Below are positions 35,403 through 45,059 of a DNA stretch of 64,000 bases, one piece after another (the first letter of the stretch is position 1; each line of letters starts with the position of its first letter). Made by a program: the position numbers and the translations under genes. The stretch covers positions 983,435 to 1,047,434 of the forward strand of contig NZ_FOMK01000002.1 of NCBI RefSeq assembly GCF_900112615.1, written 5' to 3'. The notes below the pieces were generated by a model. The model was not told the DNA's origin. It worked only from the letters and a program-made list of their open reading frames with translations, and made no database searches. The DNA is from Chitinophaga sp. CF118. Its GTDB lineage: Bacteria; Bacteroidota; Bacteroidia; Chitinophagales; Chitinophagaceae.

Positions 35403-38400
35403 TACCTCAAAAATTCATTATGCCCTCTTATGACTTTAAATACCTTTTCAGTTTCCTCATCATTCTGCAATTTCTTAAATATTTCCTCTTTAATTTTATT
35501 TTCTTTTGCAGTATCATCAAACCATCCACTGGGAGCATATTCTTCTACAATGTCGTGCACCATTAATGCCATTGCTGCATCATTACCAAAATGATGATAT
35601 AATGCTACTTTCGCTGGGCTATTCAATTCTTCCGGAGTATCGTTGGTTTTCCCTTCCTGCACCTGTTTGGCCAATTGAGCTATTTTCTTCAAATATTCTT
35701 CGTATTCAATAGCTTTAGATTTACGTTGTTTAATAATTTCAGCTAATAAATAACTCATCTTTTCGAAGAATGTTGGATCGCTTAAATGCTCTTTAACAAT
35801 TTTTGTCCGAACATTATTTTCAATGGTTTCTGCCATCGCTTCCCGGTCATGCCTGATATTCTCAGGCAAAGTATCTGCTGCCTTATCAATGCCCAACTTT
35901 ACAATCAACTCTAATAAAGGAAGGCTTTCAAATTCAGATATTTTACGCGGCTCATCAGCCTGCAGATAATTATCTATCAAATGACGCATATCGGCTTCGT
36001 AATCTTTAATATCAAGTTTTTCAGCACTGGCATTTTTAATCGTTTCTCTCAGATCTGTATAAAAAGATAATCTGTCGCCAATATGCAGTATCTCACCTGC
36101 ACTATAACCAGCCAATTCCATTTCATCAGAAAGATTGGCGTAAGCCCTGATAAATGCAACGGTATTCTTGTATAACTCTTGTCTTAGATGTTCCCTGTCT
36201 TTAAGATCTCCAGGTAATTCTGTGTTACCGCAAAAATAATAACGGTAATCGGCATCACTCTTTGGATTGGGAACAGGTTCACAAATCAACTCTAACTGCT
36301 CCAAGGCAATATCAAGTCGCTCCCTCCCCTTTTCAAGCCTTGTTTCTAATAATATATCACAATCCTCCTTTTTGAATTGGTCATAATCCAGATCTGATGT
36401 ATATACCTGGATAGCCCCTGTACCTTTATCATTTACAAGGTTCCTAAAGAGATCCTTATAATCCACGATGTATCCTAACTCCTTATCTTCAGTATCCAAA
36501 CGGTTAACACGACAAATAGCCTGAAACAATCCATGATCCTGCATGGACTTATCTATATACAGATAGGTACAACTGGGAGCATCAAAACCTGTAAGTAGCT
36601 TAGATACCACTACAAGCAACTTCATTTGAGACGGGTGGTTGATAAACAACTCTTTGCTTTCATCTTCGTATTGCTCTGTAGTTCTTTTACCTAAGATCTT
36701 CGTATATATGTTGTAAATGGCCTGTTTTTCTGTTTCTGTATTCTCTCCTGTTTCTTCATTTACTATATCACGATGACTGGGATTATAACTGGTAATGATA
36801 GCACATTTCTCTTTTAGCGTTGTTTGCTGAAACAATTCAAAGTATTGACATGCTTCATAAATACTTCCCGCTACCAAAATGGCAGTCCCTCTATCATCAT
36901 TTAACCGTGGTTTTACACTGAAATCTAAAAGGATATCATTTACCACCTTACCCATACGGCCTTTTGAACTTAAGACCTTCTGCATAGTACCCCATTTAGC
37001 CTTAAGTGCTGCTTTCTGGAAGTCATTCAGTCCTTTGGTCTTTGCGTCAAACCATCTATCAATATGATCCTGAGAGCTTATTTTTTGATCTATATCCCGG
37101 GCCTCATATACCAAATCTAATACAACACCGTCTTCTACAGCTTCATTAAATTTATACGTATGAATATACTTTCCAAATACTTCTAAACTGGTTTGTTTAT
37201 CTTTCTGTAAAAGAGGAGTACCTGTAAAGCCGATGAACACCGCATCAGGAAGGATTGCTTTCATTACCTTATGTAATCTTCCACTTTGTGTGCGGTGACA
37301 CTCATCTACAAATACAAATAGTTCTCCTTTAACCTGGGGAGGGTTATTTTGAATTTGTTTGATATATTCGTCAAACTGTTTGGTAGGACTTTTCCCGAAT
37401 TTATGTACAAGACTGCACATCAAACGAGGTTCCGGCTGGCTTAATTTGAGCATTAAATCCTCTCCACTTTTAGCTCTTACCATGGTATTTTCTCCGGCAT
37501 TAGCAAATACCCCTTTTATCTGAGAATCTAATTCCGTACGGTCAGTAATAATAGCAATACGTGCATTATGGTTGTTTGCCAAAATCCATTTCGCCAGGAG
37601 TACCATAGTGATACTCTTACCCGATCCTTGTGTATGCCAGATAATACCACTTTCTTTATTTACAACATGCTTCTGCGCTTCCTTGATTCCAAAATACTGG
37701 TGATACCTGGGCAGCTTCTTTTTCCCTCCATCAAATAATACAAAGTCATGTATAATCTCAAGAAAACGTTCTTTATTACAAATCTTCTTGAGATACTTAT
37801 CTAATAACTCTGGTTCATAACTTTGTTCATCCTCCTTCCATTGAAGATAATATTTTGCACTGGTGCCTATAGTACCGTAACGTAAGCCTTCGCTATCATT
37901 ACCCGCAAAGCAGAACTGTATCGTACTGAAGAAATCTTCTATCCAATCTGCCTGTTGGTTGGTAAGGTTTTGGCGAATACCTTCTCCTATATCTCTACTG
38001 CTCTTTTTAAGTTCCAGTACTGCCAATGCAATACCATTGACATATAAAACAACATCTGGTCGCTTTTCACGATTCCCCTTAATGGTTACTTCCTCTGCAA
38101 TATAAAAGTCATTGTTCAGTGGATTTCGCCAATCGATCAGGTGAACAGTATCAGTATGTTTTCCGATACTTTCTTTTACAGCAACACCATAATGTAAAAG
38201 ATTATACACGGCCATATTGTTGAAATACAATGACCGCTGATGATTGACGGATTCACCTTTAAGCTTTTCTATAGCTTTGTTAATCAATACATCAGAGTAT
38301 CCCTGTTTTTCTAAAAAAGAGGCTAACGGTAGGGGTTCAATATTACTGTTTTCATAACGGTCTTGAAGGTTACCACCAAACAATGGGATATAACCTAATT

Positions 38401-38452
38401 GTTGTTGGAATAGTTTTACTACGCGGTTTTGGGTTATTCTTTCGCTATTCAT
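35402..38452 (-). CDS. hsdR: Type I restriction enzyme, R subunit
   Basis: A 1016-residue restriction subunit. The N-terminal nuclease core has RPDVVLYVNGIALAVLELKK (PD...ExK). The SF2 motor follows with Walker A IIWHTQGSGKSITMVLL, the DEAD-like box VFVDECHRTQSG, FTGTPL, and late motifs LLVVVSKLLTGFDAPSCTYLYIDK and QAICRVNRL. The C-terminal part is helical. It translocates and cuts DNA away from the recognition site only in complex with HsdM and HsdS. It overlaps hsdS by four bases. It looks intact although hsdM is disrupted. Confidence 0.95.
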   Translation of the reverse strand: MNSERITQNRVVKLFQQQLGYIPLFGGNLQDRYENSNIEPLPLASFLEKQGYSDVLINKAIEKLKGESVNHQRSLYFNNMAVYNLLHYGVAVKESIGKHTDTVHLIDWRNPLNNDFYIAEEVTIKGNREKRPDVVLYVNGIALAVLELKKSSRDIGEGIRQNLTNQQADWIEDFFSTIQFCFAGNDSEGLRYGTIGTSAKYYLQWKEDEQSYEPELLDKYLKKICNKERFLEIIHDFVLFDGGKKKLPRYHQYFGIKEAQKHVVNKESGIIWHTQGSGKSITMVLLAKWILANNHNARIAIITDRTELDSQIKGVFANAGENTMVRAKSGEDLMLKLSQPEPRLMCSLVHKFGKSPTKQFDEYIKQIQNNPPQVKGELFVFVDECHRTQSGRLHKVMKAILPDAVFIGFTGTPLLQKDKQTSLEVFGKYIHTYKFNEAVEDGVVLDLVYEARDIDQKISSQDHIDRWFDAKTKGLNDFQKAALKAKWGTMQKVLSSKGRMGKVVNDILLDFSVKPRLNDDRGTAILVAGSIYEACQYFELFQQTTLKEKCAIITSYNPSHRDIVNEETGENTETEKQAIYNIYTKILGKRTTEQYEDESKELFINHPSQMKLLVVVSKLLTGFDAPSCTYLYIDKSMQDHGLFQAICRVNRLDTEDKELGYIVDYKDLFRNLVNDKGTGAIQVYTSDLDYDQFKKEDCDILLETRLEKGRERLDIALEQLELICEPVPNPKSDADYRYYFCGNTELPGDLKDREHLRQELYKNTVAFIRAYANLSDEMELAGYSAGEILHIGDRLSFYTDLRETIKNASAEKLDIKDYEADMRHLIDNYLQADEPRKISEFESLPLLELIVKLGIDKAADTLPENIRHDREAMAETIENNVRTKIVKEHLSDPTFFEKMSYLLAEIIKQRKSKAIEYEEYLKKIAQLAKQVQEGKTNDTPEELNSPAKVALYHHFGNDAAMALMVHDIVEEYAPSGWFDDTAKENKIKEEIFKKLQNDEETEKVFKVIRGHNEFLR

Positions 38453-39678
38453 ACTAGCCGTATTTTGCCGGTTAAAAGGTTTTGCATCATACCAGTTTTT
38501 ATCTTCTTATATTTTTCAAGTTTATTTTCCAAGGCGGTTATTTCTGCGTCCATTTCGGAAAGAATGGAGGCTATCCTTTTCTGCTCTAATAATACTCTTG
38601 GCAAAGGAATTATTGTAGAATTTATCAAATTTGTATTTAAATTCATTTGGGAGCCTGTTTGTCCATTTTTCCCCCAATTACTCTCAATAAACATTAAATA
38701 ATAATATAAGTATTCTTTGTCAATTTTTAAATTATCAAAAAAAACAAAACCATCATGAATACAAACATCCAAATTTGTAATTATGGGTCTTCCTACAGTG
38801 GCACATATACTCATTATTAAACTACCTTTCTCTACATATCTGCTATTCTTAATTCCGAGTTTAGAAAGACTTTGTATTGTGCTATTTAAATACTTTTTAG
38901 ATTTTGTTACATCAGAAATCCTAACCCATCCGATTTCCGAATTCTCCTCAAACCAAATAGGGTTTTCAATTGGCCTTGGAGAAGCACCTCTCTTAATTTC
39001 AGTAATTTCTTCAAGTCTTTTCAGTTCCCAATCAGGTTTAAAAGTTAAAAGTTTCTGCATTGCACCTTGCTTGATGTTTCGCTTTTTAGAAATGAGATTT
39101 TCTATACTATTAATAAGTGCATCTGTTTCAGATATGACATTGGCAATTGCCGTTTGCTCTACTTTTGAAGGAATAGATATATAGGTATTATAAATGCTAC
39201 TGTTTGATGTATGTCGAACTGTTGAACCCGTGGCAGTTTCTTTCATTCTCCTAGAAAAAAACTCTGAAAGAAAAAACCAATATAAATAATCTATGTGAAT
39301 AAGTGTGCTTGTTAACGAGATTTTCCCAATTCGCTGATTATGTAAAATAATTTCATTTAACTTCACATAACCTGGTTTCCCTAACAAATTACAATCAGGT
39401 GTTAAATCCGTCATAACGATAACCAGATCTCCATATTTAAACTGCATAGATGATGAATAGCTTCCAGAATACCTATTAGTATTTTTATCATTGAAATTTA
39501 GCCCTCCATTAAGCTTAAAGTTTCCAGGTGTTATTACTATTGGTCCTTCATTCGAAAAATAATTACTACTGAAGGCATAACCACTTTTAAGTGTAAAAAT
39601 ATCTCGTAACCTCTTCACGTCCCAATCATTCGGAATAACGCCAACTTCTGTTTTCTTATATCCTTTTCTTACTTCCAT
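38449..39678 (-). CDS. hsdS: Type I restriction enzyme, specificity subunit
   Basis: A 409-residue subunit with two target-recognition domains (about residues 12-150 and 205-360), each followed by a conserved helical spacer: VEQTAIANVISETDALINSIENLISKKRNIKQGAMQKLL and LEQKRIASILSEMDAEITALENKLEKYKKIKTGMMQNLLTGKIRL. The two spacers are near-repeats, as usual for HsdS. The target sequence cannot be read from the protein. It overlaps hsdM (3' fragment) by 10 bases and hsdR by 4. Confidence 0.93.
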   Translation of the reverse strand: MEVRKGYKKTEVGVIPNDWDVKRLRDIFTLKSGYAFSSNYFSNEGPIVITPGNFKLNGGLNFNDKNTNRYSGSYSSSMQFKYGDLVIVMTDLTPDCNLLGKPGYVKLNEIILHNQRIGKISLTSTLIHIDYLYWFFLSEFFSRRMKETATGSTVRHTSNSSIYNTYISIPSKVEQTAIANVISETDALINSIENLISKKRNIKQGAMQKLLTFKPDWELKRLEEITEIKRGASPRPIENPIWFEENSEIGWVRISDVTKSKKYLNSTIQSLSKLGIKNSRYVEKGSLIMSICATVGRPIITNLDVCIHDGFVFFDNLKIDKEYLYYYLMFIESNWGKNGQTGSQMNLNTNLINSTIIPLPRVLLEQKRIASILSEMDAEITALENKLEKYKKIKTGMMQNLLTGKIRLV

Positions 39679-40486
39679 GAAAAGCCCATTTTTTCAAGGT
39701 GAAGAAATACTTTGTTTTCTAATGCCATGACTTCTTCTGTCGCCTTCGATAAGGGCGTTTCATATCTCTCTGTTAACTCTTTAATTCGTCGTGTTATTCC
39801 CTGGCTTATCCTTTCCAACTCCGTCTTAATATCCTTCTCAATCGTAGTCATCCATTTATCATCAACGACAAGTATTTTTATTTCTTCTTCTGTAAGTGTT
39901 TTATACCTGGAAATTACTTTTTCATCCAAATTAGATATAGCAGATTCAATCTCCTTTTTCATTACATTCAACTTATCCGTCAATTTTAAATATGCTTCAA
40001 GCACGCCCATTTCTTCTTTCGCCTTTTTATCTCCATGAATTTCCTTTAATCTTTTCTGGACATTTACTTTGCTTACCTTATCCATTTCGGCGAAATACCC
40101 ATCCTCCGCACTATGTTCTTCCGTCATTTCCTCTATCTGTGTGGTAATACTTTCTTTGTTGATTTCTAACTGTTCAATTGCCTTTTTATCCACCTTAAAA
40201 AAGCGATCTATTACCAACGTTTTCGGCAATAAATCACAATCCAGGATAATTTCCTTTTTCCCCTTATTAATATTTGTCAATTCTGCCTTCCAACCATTAT
40301 CTGCAATCAAATAGCAATCATCCTGCATAGTTGCGTTCCAAAATGTCATCAAATGCTGATAGACATCATACTTATCAATTAAGTTCTTATTAGTATAGCT
40401 TTTCAACAAATCTTCGGAGATTACGCCTATAATTTGACGGGGTTTAAATCCAGCAGTGAGATCCTTCAGCAGTTTGATATTTATAA
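39669..40486 (-). pseudogene. hsdM: hsdM, 3' fragment (cut off by IS3 insertion)
   Basis: About 272 codons of the C-terminal domain of the type I modification subunit, beginning IINIKLLKDLTAGFKPRQIIG and including YDVYQHLMTFWNATMQDDCYLI, a hallmark of the large HsdM class. It contains no methyltransferase motifs. The apparent start TTG at 40496 lies inside the IS and is not native. Together with the 5' fragment (about 537 native codons) the original protein was about 810 residues, a normal size. Precise excision of the IS would leave the two halves one base out of frame, so a second small indel seems to have accumulated. Confidence 0.9.
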
Positions 40487-40547
40487 TGGACCCCAAAAAA
40501 AGGACCGGCAGTTAAGATAAAATTTTTAATCTTAAATTGCCTACAGA

Positions 40548-40835
40548 ATGACTAAAAAAAGCAGACGTAAATTTAGTGGGGACTTCAAAGCGAAGGTCGT
40601 GTTAGAAGCCCTTAAGGAGCGCAGCACAATGGAAGAGCTGGCGCGCAAGTATGAGTTGCATCCTACTCAAATTAATACCTGGAAGAGAGAAGCGGCTGCG
40701 AAGCTGGCTAGTGCATTTGATACAGAAGGAGCGGTCTCCAATACTGAACAACAAGAAGACCAGCTGGAAAAGCTTTACGCCCAGATCGGTCAATTAAAGG
40801 TAGAGAATGATTTTTTGAAAAAAAAGTTGCGTTGA
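40548..40835 (+). CDS. IS3-family transposase OrfA
   Basis: A 95-residue DNA-binding protein with an N-terminal helix-turn-helix (KFSGDFKAKVVLEALKERSTMEELARKYELHPTQINTWKREA) and a C-terminal leucine-zipper-like coiled coil (QEDQLEKLYAQIGQLKVENDFLKKKL). The codons AAA AAA AAG at 40818-40826 near its end form an A-AAA-AAG heptamer for -1 programmed frameshifting into orfB, which lies in the -1 frame. This is the standard arrangement that produces the OrfAB transposase of IS3 elements. Confidence 0.93.
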   Translation: MTKKSRRKFSGDFKAKVVLEALKERSTMEELARKYELHPTQINTWKREAAAKLASAFDTEGAVSNTEQQEDQLEKLYAQIGQLKVENDFLKKKLR

Positions 40836-41674
40836 AATCAGTATCGTTACGTAGAGAGATGATTGAGCCTGGGCATTGTGGGTTAAGTATGCGTCAGCAG
40901 TGTCGTTTATTAGGCCTACATCGCAGCGGTTTATATTATAAGCCGGTATCAGAAACGGCAGAGAATTTGAGGATCATGCGCCTACTCGATGAGCAATATT
41001 ACAAGACTCCATTTTACGGTGTGAGGCGATTAACAGCCTTTTTACAAGAAGAAGGGTATCATGTCAATCGAAAACGAGTAAAGCGCTTAATGGGGCTAAT
41101 AGGATGGGAAACGCTATATCAGGAACCTAATACGAGTGAGCCAAATATTGCACATAAGGTTTATCCATATTTACTGAAAGGATTAAAAATAACAAAGGCT
41201 AACCAGGTATGGGCTACGGATATCACTTATGTTCCAATGCGCAAGGGCTTTATGTATTTGTGTGCAGTAATAGATCTCCACACCCGCTATGTTTTAAATT
41301 GGAGTATAAGCAATACAATGACAGCGGAGTGGTGTAAAGATGTCGTAGAAGAGGCTATAAGGCTTCATGGGAAGCCTGAAATCTTTAATACGGATCAAGG
41401 TAGCCAGTTCACAAGTGAAGTTTTTACAGGGCTACTTAAAAGTAATGAAATACAGATCAGTATGGATGGGAAGGGACGCGCCATCGATAATATTTTTATT
41501 GAGAGGTTGTGGAGAAGCGTGAAGTATGAAAATATTTATTTGAATGTCTATGAAGACGGAGTAAGTTTGTATCAAGGCTTGAGCGAGTATTTCAATTTTT
41601 ATAACAAGGAGCGATTACATCAATCCCTGGGATATAAAACTCCTGAAAAACTTTACACCCGGATCGCCGCCTGA
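40832..41674 (+). CDS. IS3-family transposase OrfB (DDE integrase)
   Basis: A 280-residue catalytic subunit with rve fold. The DDE triad is present: Asp in QVWATDITYVPM, Asp in IFNTDQGSQFTS and Glu in IFIERLWRSVKYE. The N-terminal HTH_21-like region reads YKTPFYGVRRLTAFLQEEGYHVNRKRVKRLMGLIG. It ends YKTPEKLYTRIAA. The annotated start is a TTG overlapping the orfA stop; in vivo it is probably made mainly as the frameshifted OrfAB fusion. No disruption is visible, so this copy may be active. Confidence 0.94.
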   Translation: MKSVSLRREMIEPGHCGLSMRQQCRLLGLHRSGLYYKPVSETAENLRIMRLLDEQYYKTPFYGVRRLTAFLQEEGYHVNRKRVKRLMGLIGWETLYQEPNTSEPNIAHKVYPYLLKGLKITKANQVWATDITYVPMRKGFMYLCAVIDLHTRYVLNWSISNTMTAEWCKDVVEEAIRLHGKPEIFNTDQGSQFTSEVFTGLLKSNEIQISMDGKGRAIDNIFIERLWRSVKYENIYLNVYEDGVSLYQGLSEYFNFYNKERLHQSLGYKTPEKLYTRIAA

Positions 41675-41738
41675 TCCCCTGCCGGGGGCTTGTACCAATT
41701 GCTTAGATGAGTAAACTCATCCAATCAATTGGCACCTG

Positions 41739-43397
41739 TCAAAGCGAAGAAAGACCAACTGCTGGTCCTAACAATTGGGTACACCATAATTTCCTTTTCT
41801 TCCAAGCTGCAAAAATTGCGTTCATTTCCTGGCTAAAGGTTTCAAATTCAGGATGACTAAAGATCACTGTATTGATTTCTTCTTTAGCAATTTTAAGTTT
41901 GCTATATTTTTTCCTTTTGCTGGCAGAAAATAATTCTTTCTTTAAGGTAGGGTATACACTCCAGTAATTCTCCAAAGCTTCAATATCTACATTGGGGATA
42001 TCACCCAATAAATGAGCCTCAATATCCTGGATATCCTCTTCTTCCTGGCCGTCGATATATCTGGGTATATTCAGATTATAATCGTTCTTAGCATCACTAA
42101 TTTCCTCTAGCAAAACCATACGGCTATATTTAGCAACTTCTGATTGCTTATTAAATACATCCACAATTTTATGAATATCCTGCTCACGAAGACGGTTTTT
42201 GTTGCCGTCTTTCATAAACTCCTTCCCGGCATCAATCATAAAGATGCCCTTTCTTTTTGCAGCATTTTCCTTATCAATAACGATAATACAAGCAGGAATA
42301 CCTGTACCATAAAAAAGGTTAGCCGGTAATCCAATAATGCCTTTAATATATCCTTTGTTAATAAGGTTCTTTCTGATTTCGCCTTCAGCGCCACCTCTGA
42401 ATAAAACACCGTGAGGAAGAATAATGGCACCTTTACCATTTGCTTTCAAAGACTTGACAATATGCAGTAAGAAGGCGTAATCTCCATTTTTATCAGGGGG
42501 AATACCAAAGCCAGAGAAACGATTAAATTGGTCTACGACTGCTTTAGTTTTATCATCAATCAAACCGTTTGTCCAGCTACTAAACGAAAAAGGAGGATTG
42601 GCCACTGCATAATCAAAGGTTTGTAATGTATCATCCAGATTTTTAAACTTTGGATCAGAAATAGTATTTCCTTGCCTTATACCATGAAGATTCTGAGCCT
42701 GGTTATGTAAAACCATATTCATACTTGCCAAAGCTACGGTGGCAATATCCATCTCCTGTCCGTATAAAGTAACCGACTTTTCAGCCTCCTCTCCTGCCTT
42801 GATTAACAAAGAACCGGATCCACAAGTAGGATCATAAATAGTGGTACTGGCTGTAGAATTGCCTTTATTTATACCAATAATCTTGGCTAATACCCGGCTT
42901 ACCTCAGAAGGTGTGTAAAACTGTCCCTTTGATTTACCTGATTCAGTGGCAAAGTGACGCATCAGGAATTCATAAGCGTCACCCAGAATGTCATCATCGT
43001 CAGCCCTGTTTTTAGAGAAATCCAGATCGGGATTCTCAAAGATAGCAATGAGCTTAGTGATCTTATCCACTTTATCCTTTCCAGTACCAAGCTTTTCATC
43101 ATCATTAAAATTGGCAAAATCGCTCATCTTATTGGCATCCCTGATTGGAGCAAAGATCTTTTTATTGACAAAATCACCAATTTCAGGCTTGCCTTTAAGC
43201 GCTACCATGTCTTTAAAGGTAGAACCAGGAGGGATAGTAATGGGGGCAAACCTCACTCCTGCATACTTATCACTTACATATTTAATAAATAACATAGCCA
43301 ATACGAAATCTTTGTATTGGCTAGCATCCATTCCGCCTCTTAACTGGTTACAACTTTCCCAAAGGGTACTATAAAGTTCCGATTTCTTGATTGCCAT
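41739..43397 (-). pseudogene. hsdM: hsdM, 5' fragment (N6-adenine methyltransferase domain)
   Basis: The first 537 codons of the type I modification subunit. The N-terminal helical domain (LYSTLWESCNQLRGGMDASQYKDFVLAMLFIKYVSDKY) is followed by the methyltransferase: SAM motif TTIYDPTCGSGSLLIKAGEEA and catalytic NPPF in FDYAVANPPFSFSSW near residue 265. The frame then runs 15 codons into the IS (LWCTQLLGPAVGLSSL-type tail) before stopping. The start is the ATG at 43397, eight bases after AAGGAG, one of the few clear ribosome-binding sites here. The catalytic domain is complete but the C-terminal domain for HsdS contact is severed. Confidence 0.93.
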
Positions 43398-43514
43398 TAT
43401 TTCTTCTCCTTGTATATTATGGGTTTTTAATTTATTTACCGACACCTGTGTCTCTTCCAGAGTAACTTCTTCATTTATGGCAATTACCTAATAAGATAAA
43501 CATAACGCATCCAA

Positions 43515-43660
43515 TTATTTTTTATTGATCTTTATAATGTCAGATAACTGGGGGAATATCTGCTCGTTTTCACCTCTTTCAATCTTGCAGAATAAGAGTA
43601 TCCATATCTAACAGATCCGCAACCTCTCTTTTGCAACAAGCCTTGATTTCCTTTAAGATA
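43515..43660 (-). pseudogene. Degraded XRE-type regulator upstream of hsdM
   Basis: On the minus strand one frame reads LKEIKACCKREVADLLDMDTL and, after a one-base shift, CKIERGENEQIFPQLSDIIKINKK then stop. Joined, these give a recognisable XRE helix-turn-helix (REVADLL...(S)KIERGE). There is no in-frame start codon before it. It sits between hsdM and the divergent gene at 43,903, where a controller of the restriction locus would be expected. Confidence 0.5.
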
Positions 43661-43902
43661 ATTTACCCTCCAAATTGATTGATTATAACACAAACTGATT
43701 CTTTAACTTGTCAAATTTCGGTAAATATAGCAAAGTATCAGAATTTTAAGAAGAGGCCTCATTGTCATACATTTCAGAATACATTTATAAGTTTCATATA
43801 TAACCGAATCCTTTACAATATCGGCATTTCTTCTTAAATTAGTTTTACTCCACCTTTTTACTTTTGTTTGATAATCATTGTTATACCCAAAAAACCTTCT
43901 TT

Positions 43903-44517
43903 ATGAGATGTAATCAGGAAGACTATCAGAAAGCACGTAGGATTGCCAAAGCAATCCAGGATTACTTCAGAATGACTCTTCCCAGTAAAGCTAGAAGTAG
44001 TGACATCTATCATCATTTGGCAAAACACAATCTTATTGAAAAAGATCGCCATGAAGGAATTCATTTTAGGGCGTTCCTCCAAAAATTAAAGGCCAATAAC
44101 CTATTGCACCTTATTCCTCAGTGCAAATGGCAACCTTCTCCATCAGGTGGCAATGAATGGCATTTTTACCGGATTTCTGATGAAAAGATGGAGGAGGCAA
44201 GTAATACTAAGACGAATAAAAAGGTAAATATCTCACACAGACCAATTACTGCAGAGAAAGAAATTGACCGTCTAATAGAGCTAGCGAAACATGCTATTGA
44301 AAAACTACCAAAGACCGATCCTTCTCGCTTTTCTTATCAACAGCTAGAAATTAGAAAAAATTACCAGAGAGCTTATGAAGAATGGAGTGAACGAGAAATT
44401 GACATTATGAAAAGGGCTTATGCAAAGTTTGGAAGAATTGATAAAGTGGCAGAGTTGTTAAAACGACAGCCTAGTGTAGTACAAAGGAAATTATATGAGC
44501 TTAGATTCCGAGGATAG
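43903..44517 (+). CDS. Unknown protein with C-terminal Myb/SANT-like helices
   Basis: A 204-residue basic protein that I do not recognise. The start is set at the ATG at 43903 (MRCNQEDYQKARR); an in-frame ATG 13 codons earlier overlaps a T-rich stretch. The first 90 residues are helical and include HEGIHFRAFLQKLKANNLLHLIPQCKWQPSPSG. The last 45 residues (EEWSEREIDIMKRAYAKFGRIDKVAELLKRQPSVVQRKLYEL) have the spacing of a Myb/SANT-type DNA-binding repeat. It is divergent to hsdM and ahead of an XRE gene, so a regulatory or island-borne DNA-binding role is a guess. Confidence 0.6.
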   Translation: MRCNQEDYQKARRIAKAIQDYFRMTLPSKARSSDIYHHLAKHNLIEKDRHEGIHFRAFLQKLKANNLLHLIPQCKWQPSPSGGNEWHFYRISDEKMEEASNTKTNKKVNISHRPITAEKEIDRLIELAKHAIEKLPKTDPSRFSYQQLEIRKNYQRAYEEWSEREIDIMKRAYAKFGRIDKVAELLKRQPSVVQRKLYELRFRG

Positions 44518-44593
44518 GTTCTACCATATAGCGATCAATTTACCTCACCTCAATGATTAGGTTAATTACTGGCTTAACCAGTTAACTTATAAA

Positions 44594-44827
44594 TCAGTCT
44601 TCACCCCCTTTGGGGAATACATCATTAGGCTCAACCTTCAAAGCCCAAATCAATTTTATAGCTGTTGATAATCTAATATCGCTTTCTCCCTTCTCTATCT
44701 CGGTAATTTGTTTGTGTTCCATGCCAGCCAAAGCCGCCAAACCTCTTAGGCTAAGTTTCCTTTCCTTGCGATACTTTTTAATGTTTTTACCAAATTCCTT
44801 TAATTCTATCTTATTAGTTGTGCTCAT
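44594..44827 (-). CDS. XRE-family regulator, restriction controller-like
   Basis: A 77-residue helix-turn-helix protein: ELKEFGKNIKKYRKERKLSLRGLAALAGMEHKQITEIEKGESDIRLSTAIKLIWALKVEPNDVF. Small stand-alone XRE proteins of this size act as C proteins of restriction-modification loci or as element switches. The start is the ATG at 44827; the longer frame to 44881 is excluded because it would run through the gene's own promoter. A 24-bp palindrome and divergent promoter boxes lie just upstream, so autoregulation is likely. It converges on the gene at 43,903. Confidence 0.85.
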   Translation of the reverse strand: MSTTNKIELKEFGKNIKKYRKERKLSLRGLAALAGMEHKQITEIEKGESDIRLSTAIKLIWALKVEPNDVFPKGGED

Positions 44828-44858
44828 TTGAACAAAGGCAGAAGTTTTTTTTGGCACA

Positions 44859-44882
44859 AATGGAGTATCATGATACTCCATT
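44859..44882. promoter_or_regulatory. 24-bp perfect palindromic operator
   Basis: AATGGAGTATCA at 44859-44870 is the exact reverse complement of 44871-44882. It covers the expected transcription start of the XRE gene and lies just upstream of the rightward promoter, so one bound dimer could control both directions. Confidence 0.75.
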
Positions 44883-44903
44883 CAAATATATCTCTTATAT
44901 TTG
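44883..44903. promoter_or_regulatory. Divergent -7 boxes flanking the operator
   Basis: Minus-strand TATATTTG reads from 44890 to 44883 towards the XRE gene. Plus-strand TATATTTG lies at 44896-44903 towards the small genes at 45,187 and 45,412. Both match TAnnTTTG exactly. Confidence 0.6.
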
Positions 44904-45059
44904 TTACAGAATGATAAATGGTCAATTGGAATGATCACATAAGTAGAATACATACTTTTGTGATCCTAATGACTACAGGCATTCCTGTTCAGTTACGCCG
45001 GGTAAAGTTGGAATTCAAAGCGTAGTACTGGTTGCAGGAGAATGTCCATGCATCTTATT

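Larger units (their letters stand above)
40487..41786 (+). mobile_element. IS3-family insertion sequence inside hsdM
   Basis: A 1300-bp element. The left end begins TGGACCCC and contains AGGACCGGCAGTT; the right end, read inward, begins TGGTGTACCC and contains AGGACCAGCAGTT, so the imperfect terminal inverted repeats are about 27-30 bp. The flanks share TAA (40484-40486 and 41787-41789), consistent with a 3-bp target duplication, though local ATAAT homology leaves the exact edge uncertain by 1-2 bases. It carries overlapping orfA and orfB with an A-AAA-AAG slippery site. A diverged second copy starts at 63,911. Confidence 0.93.
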
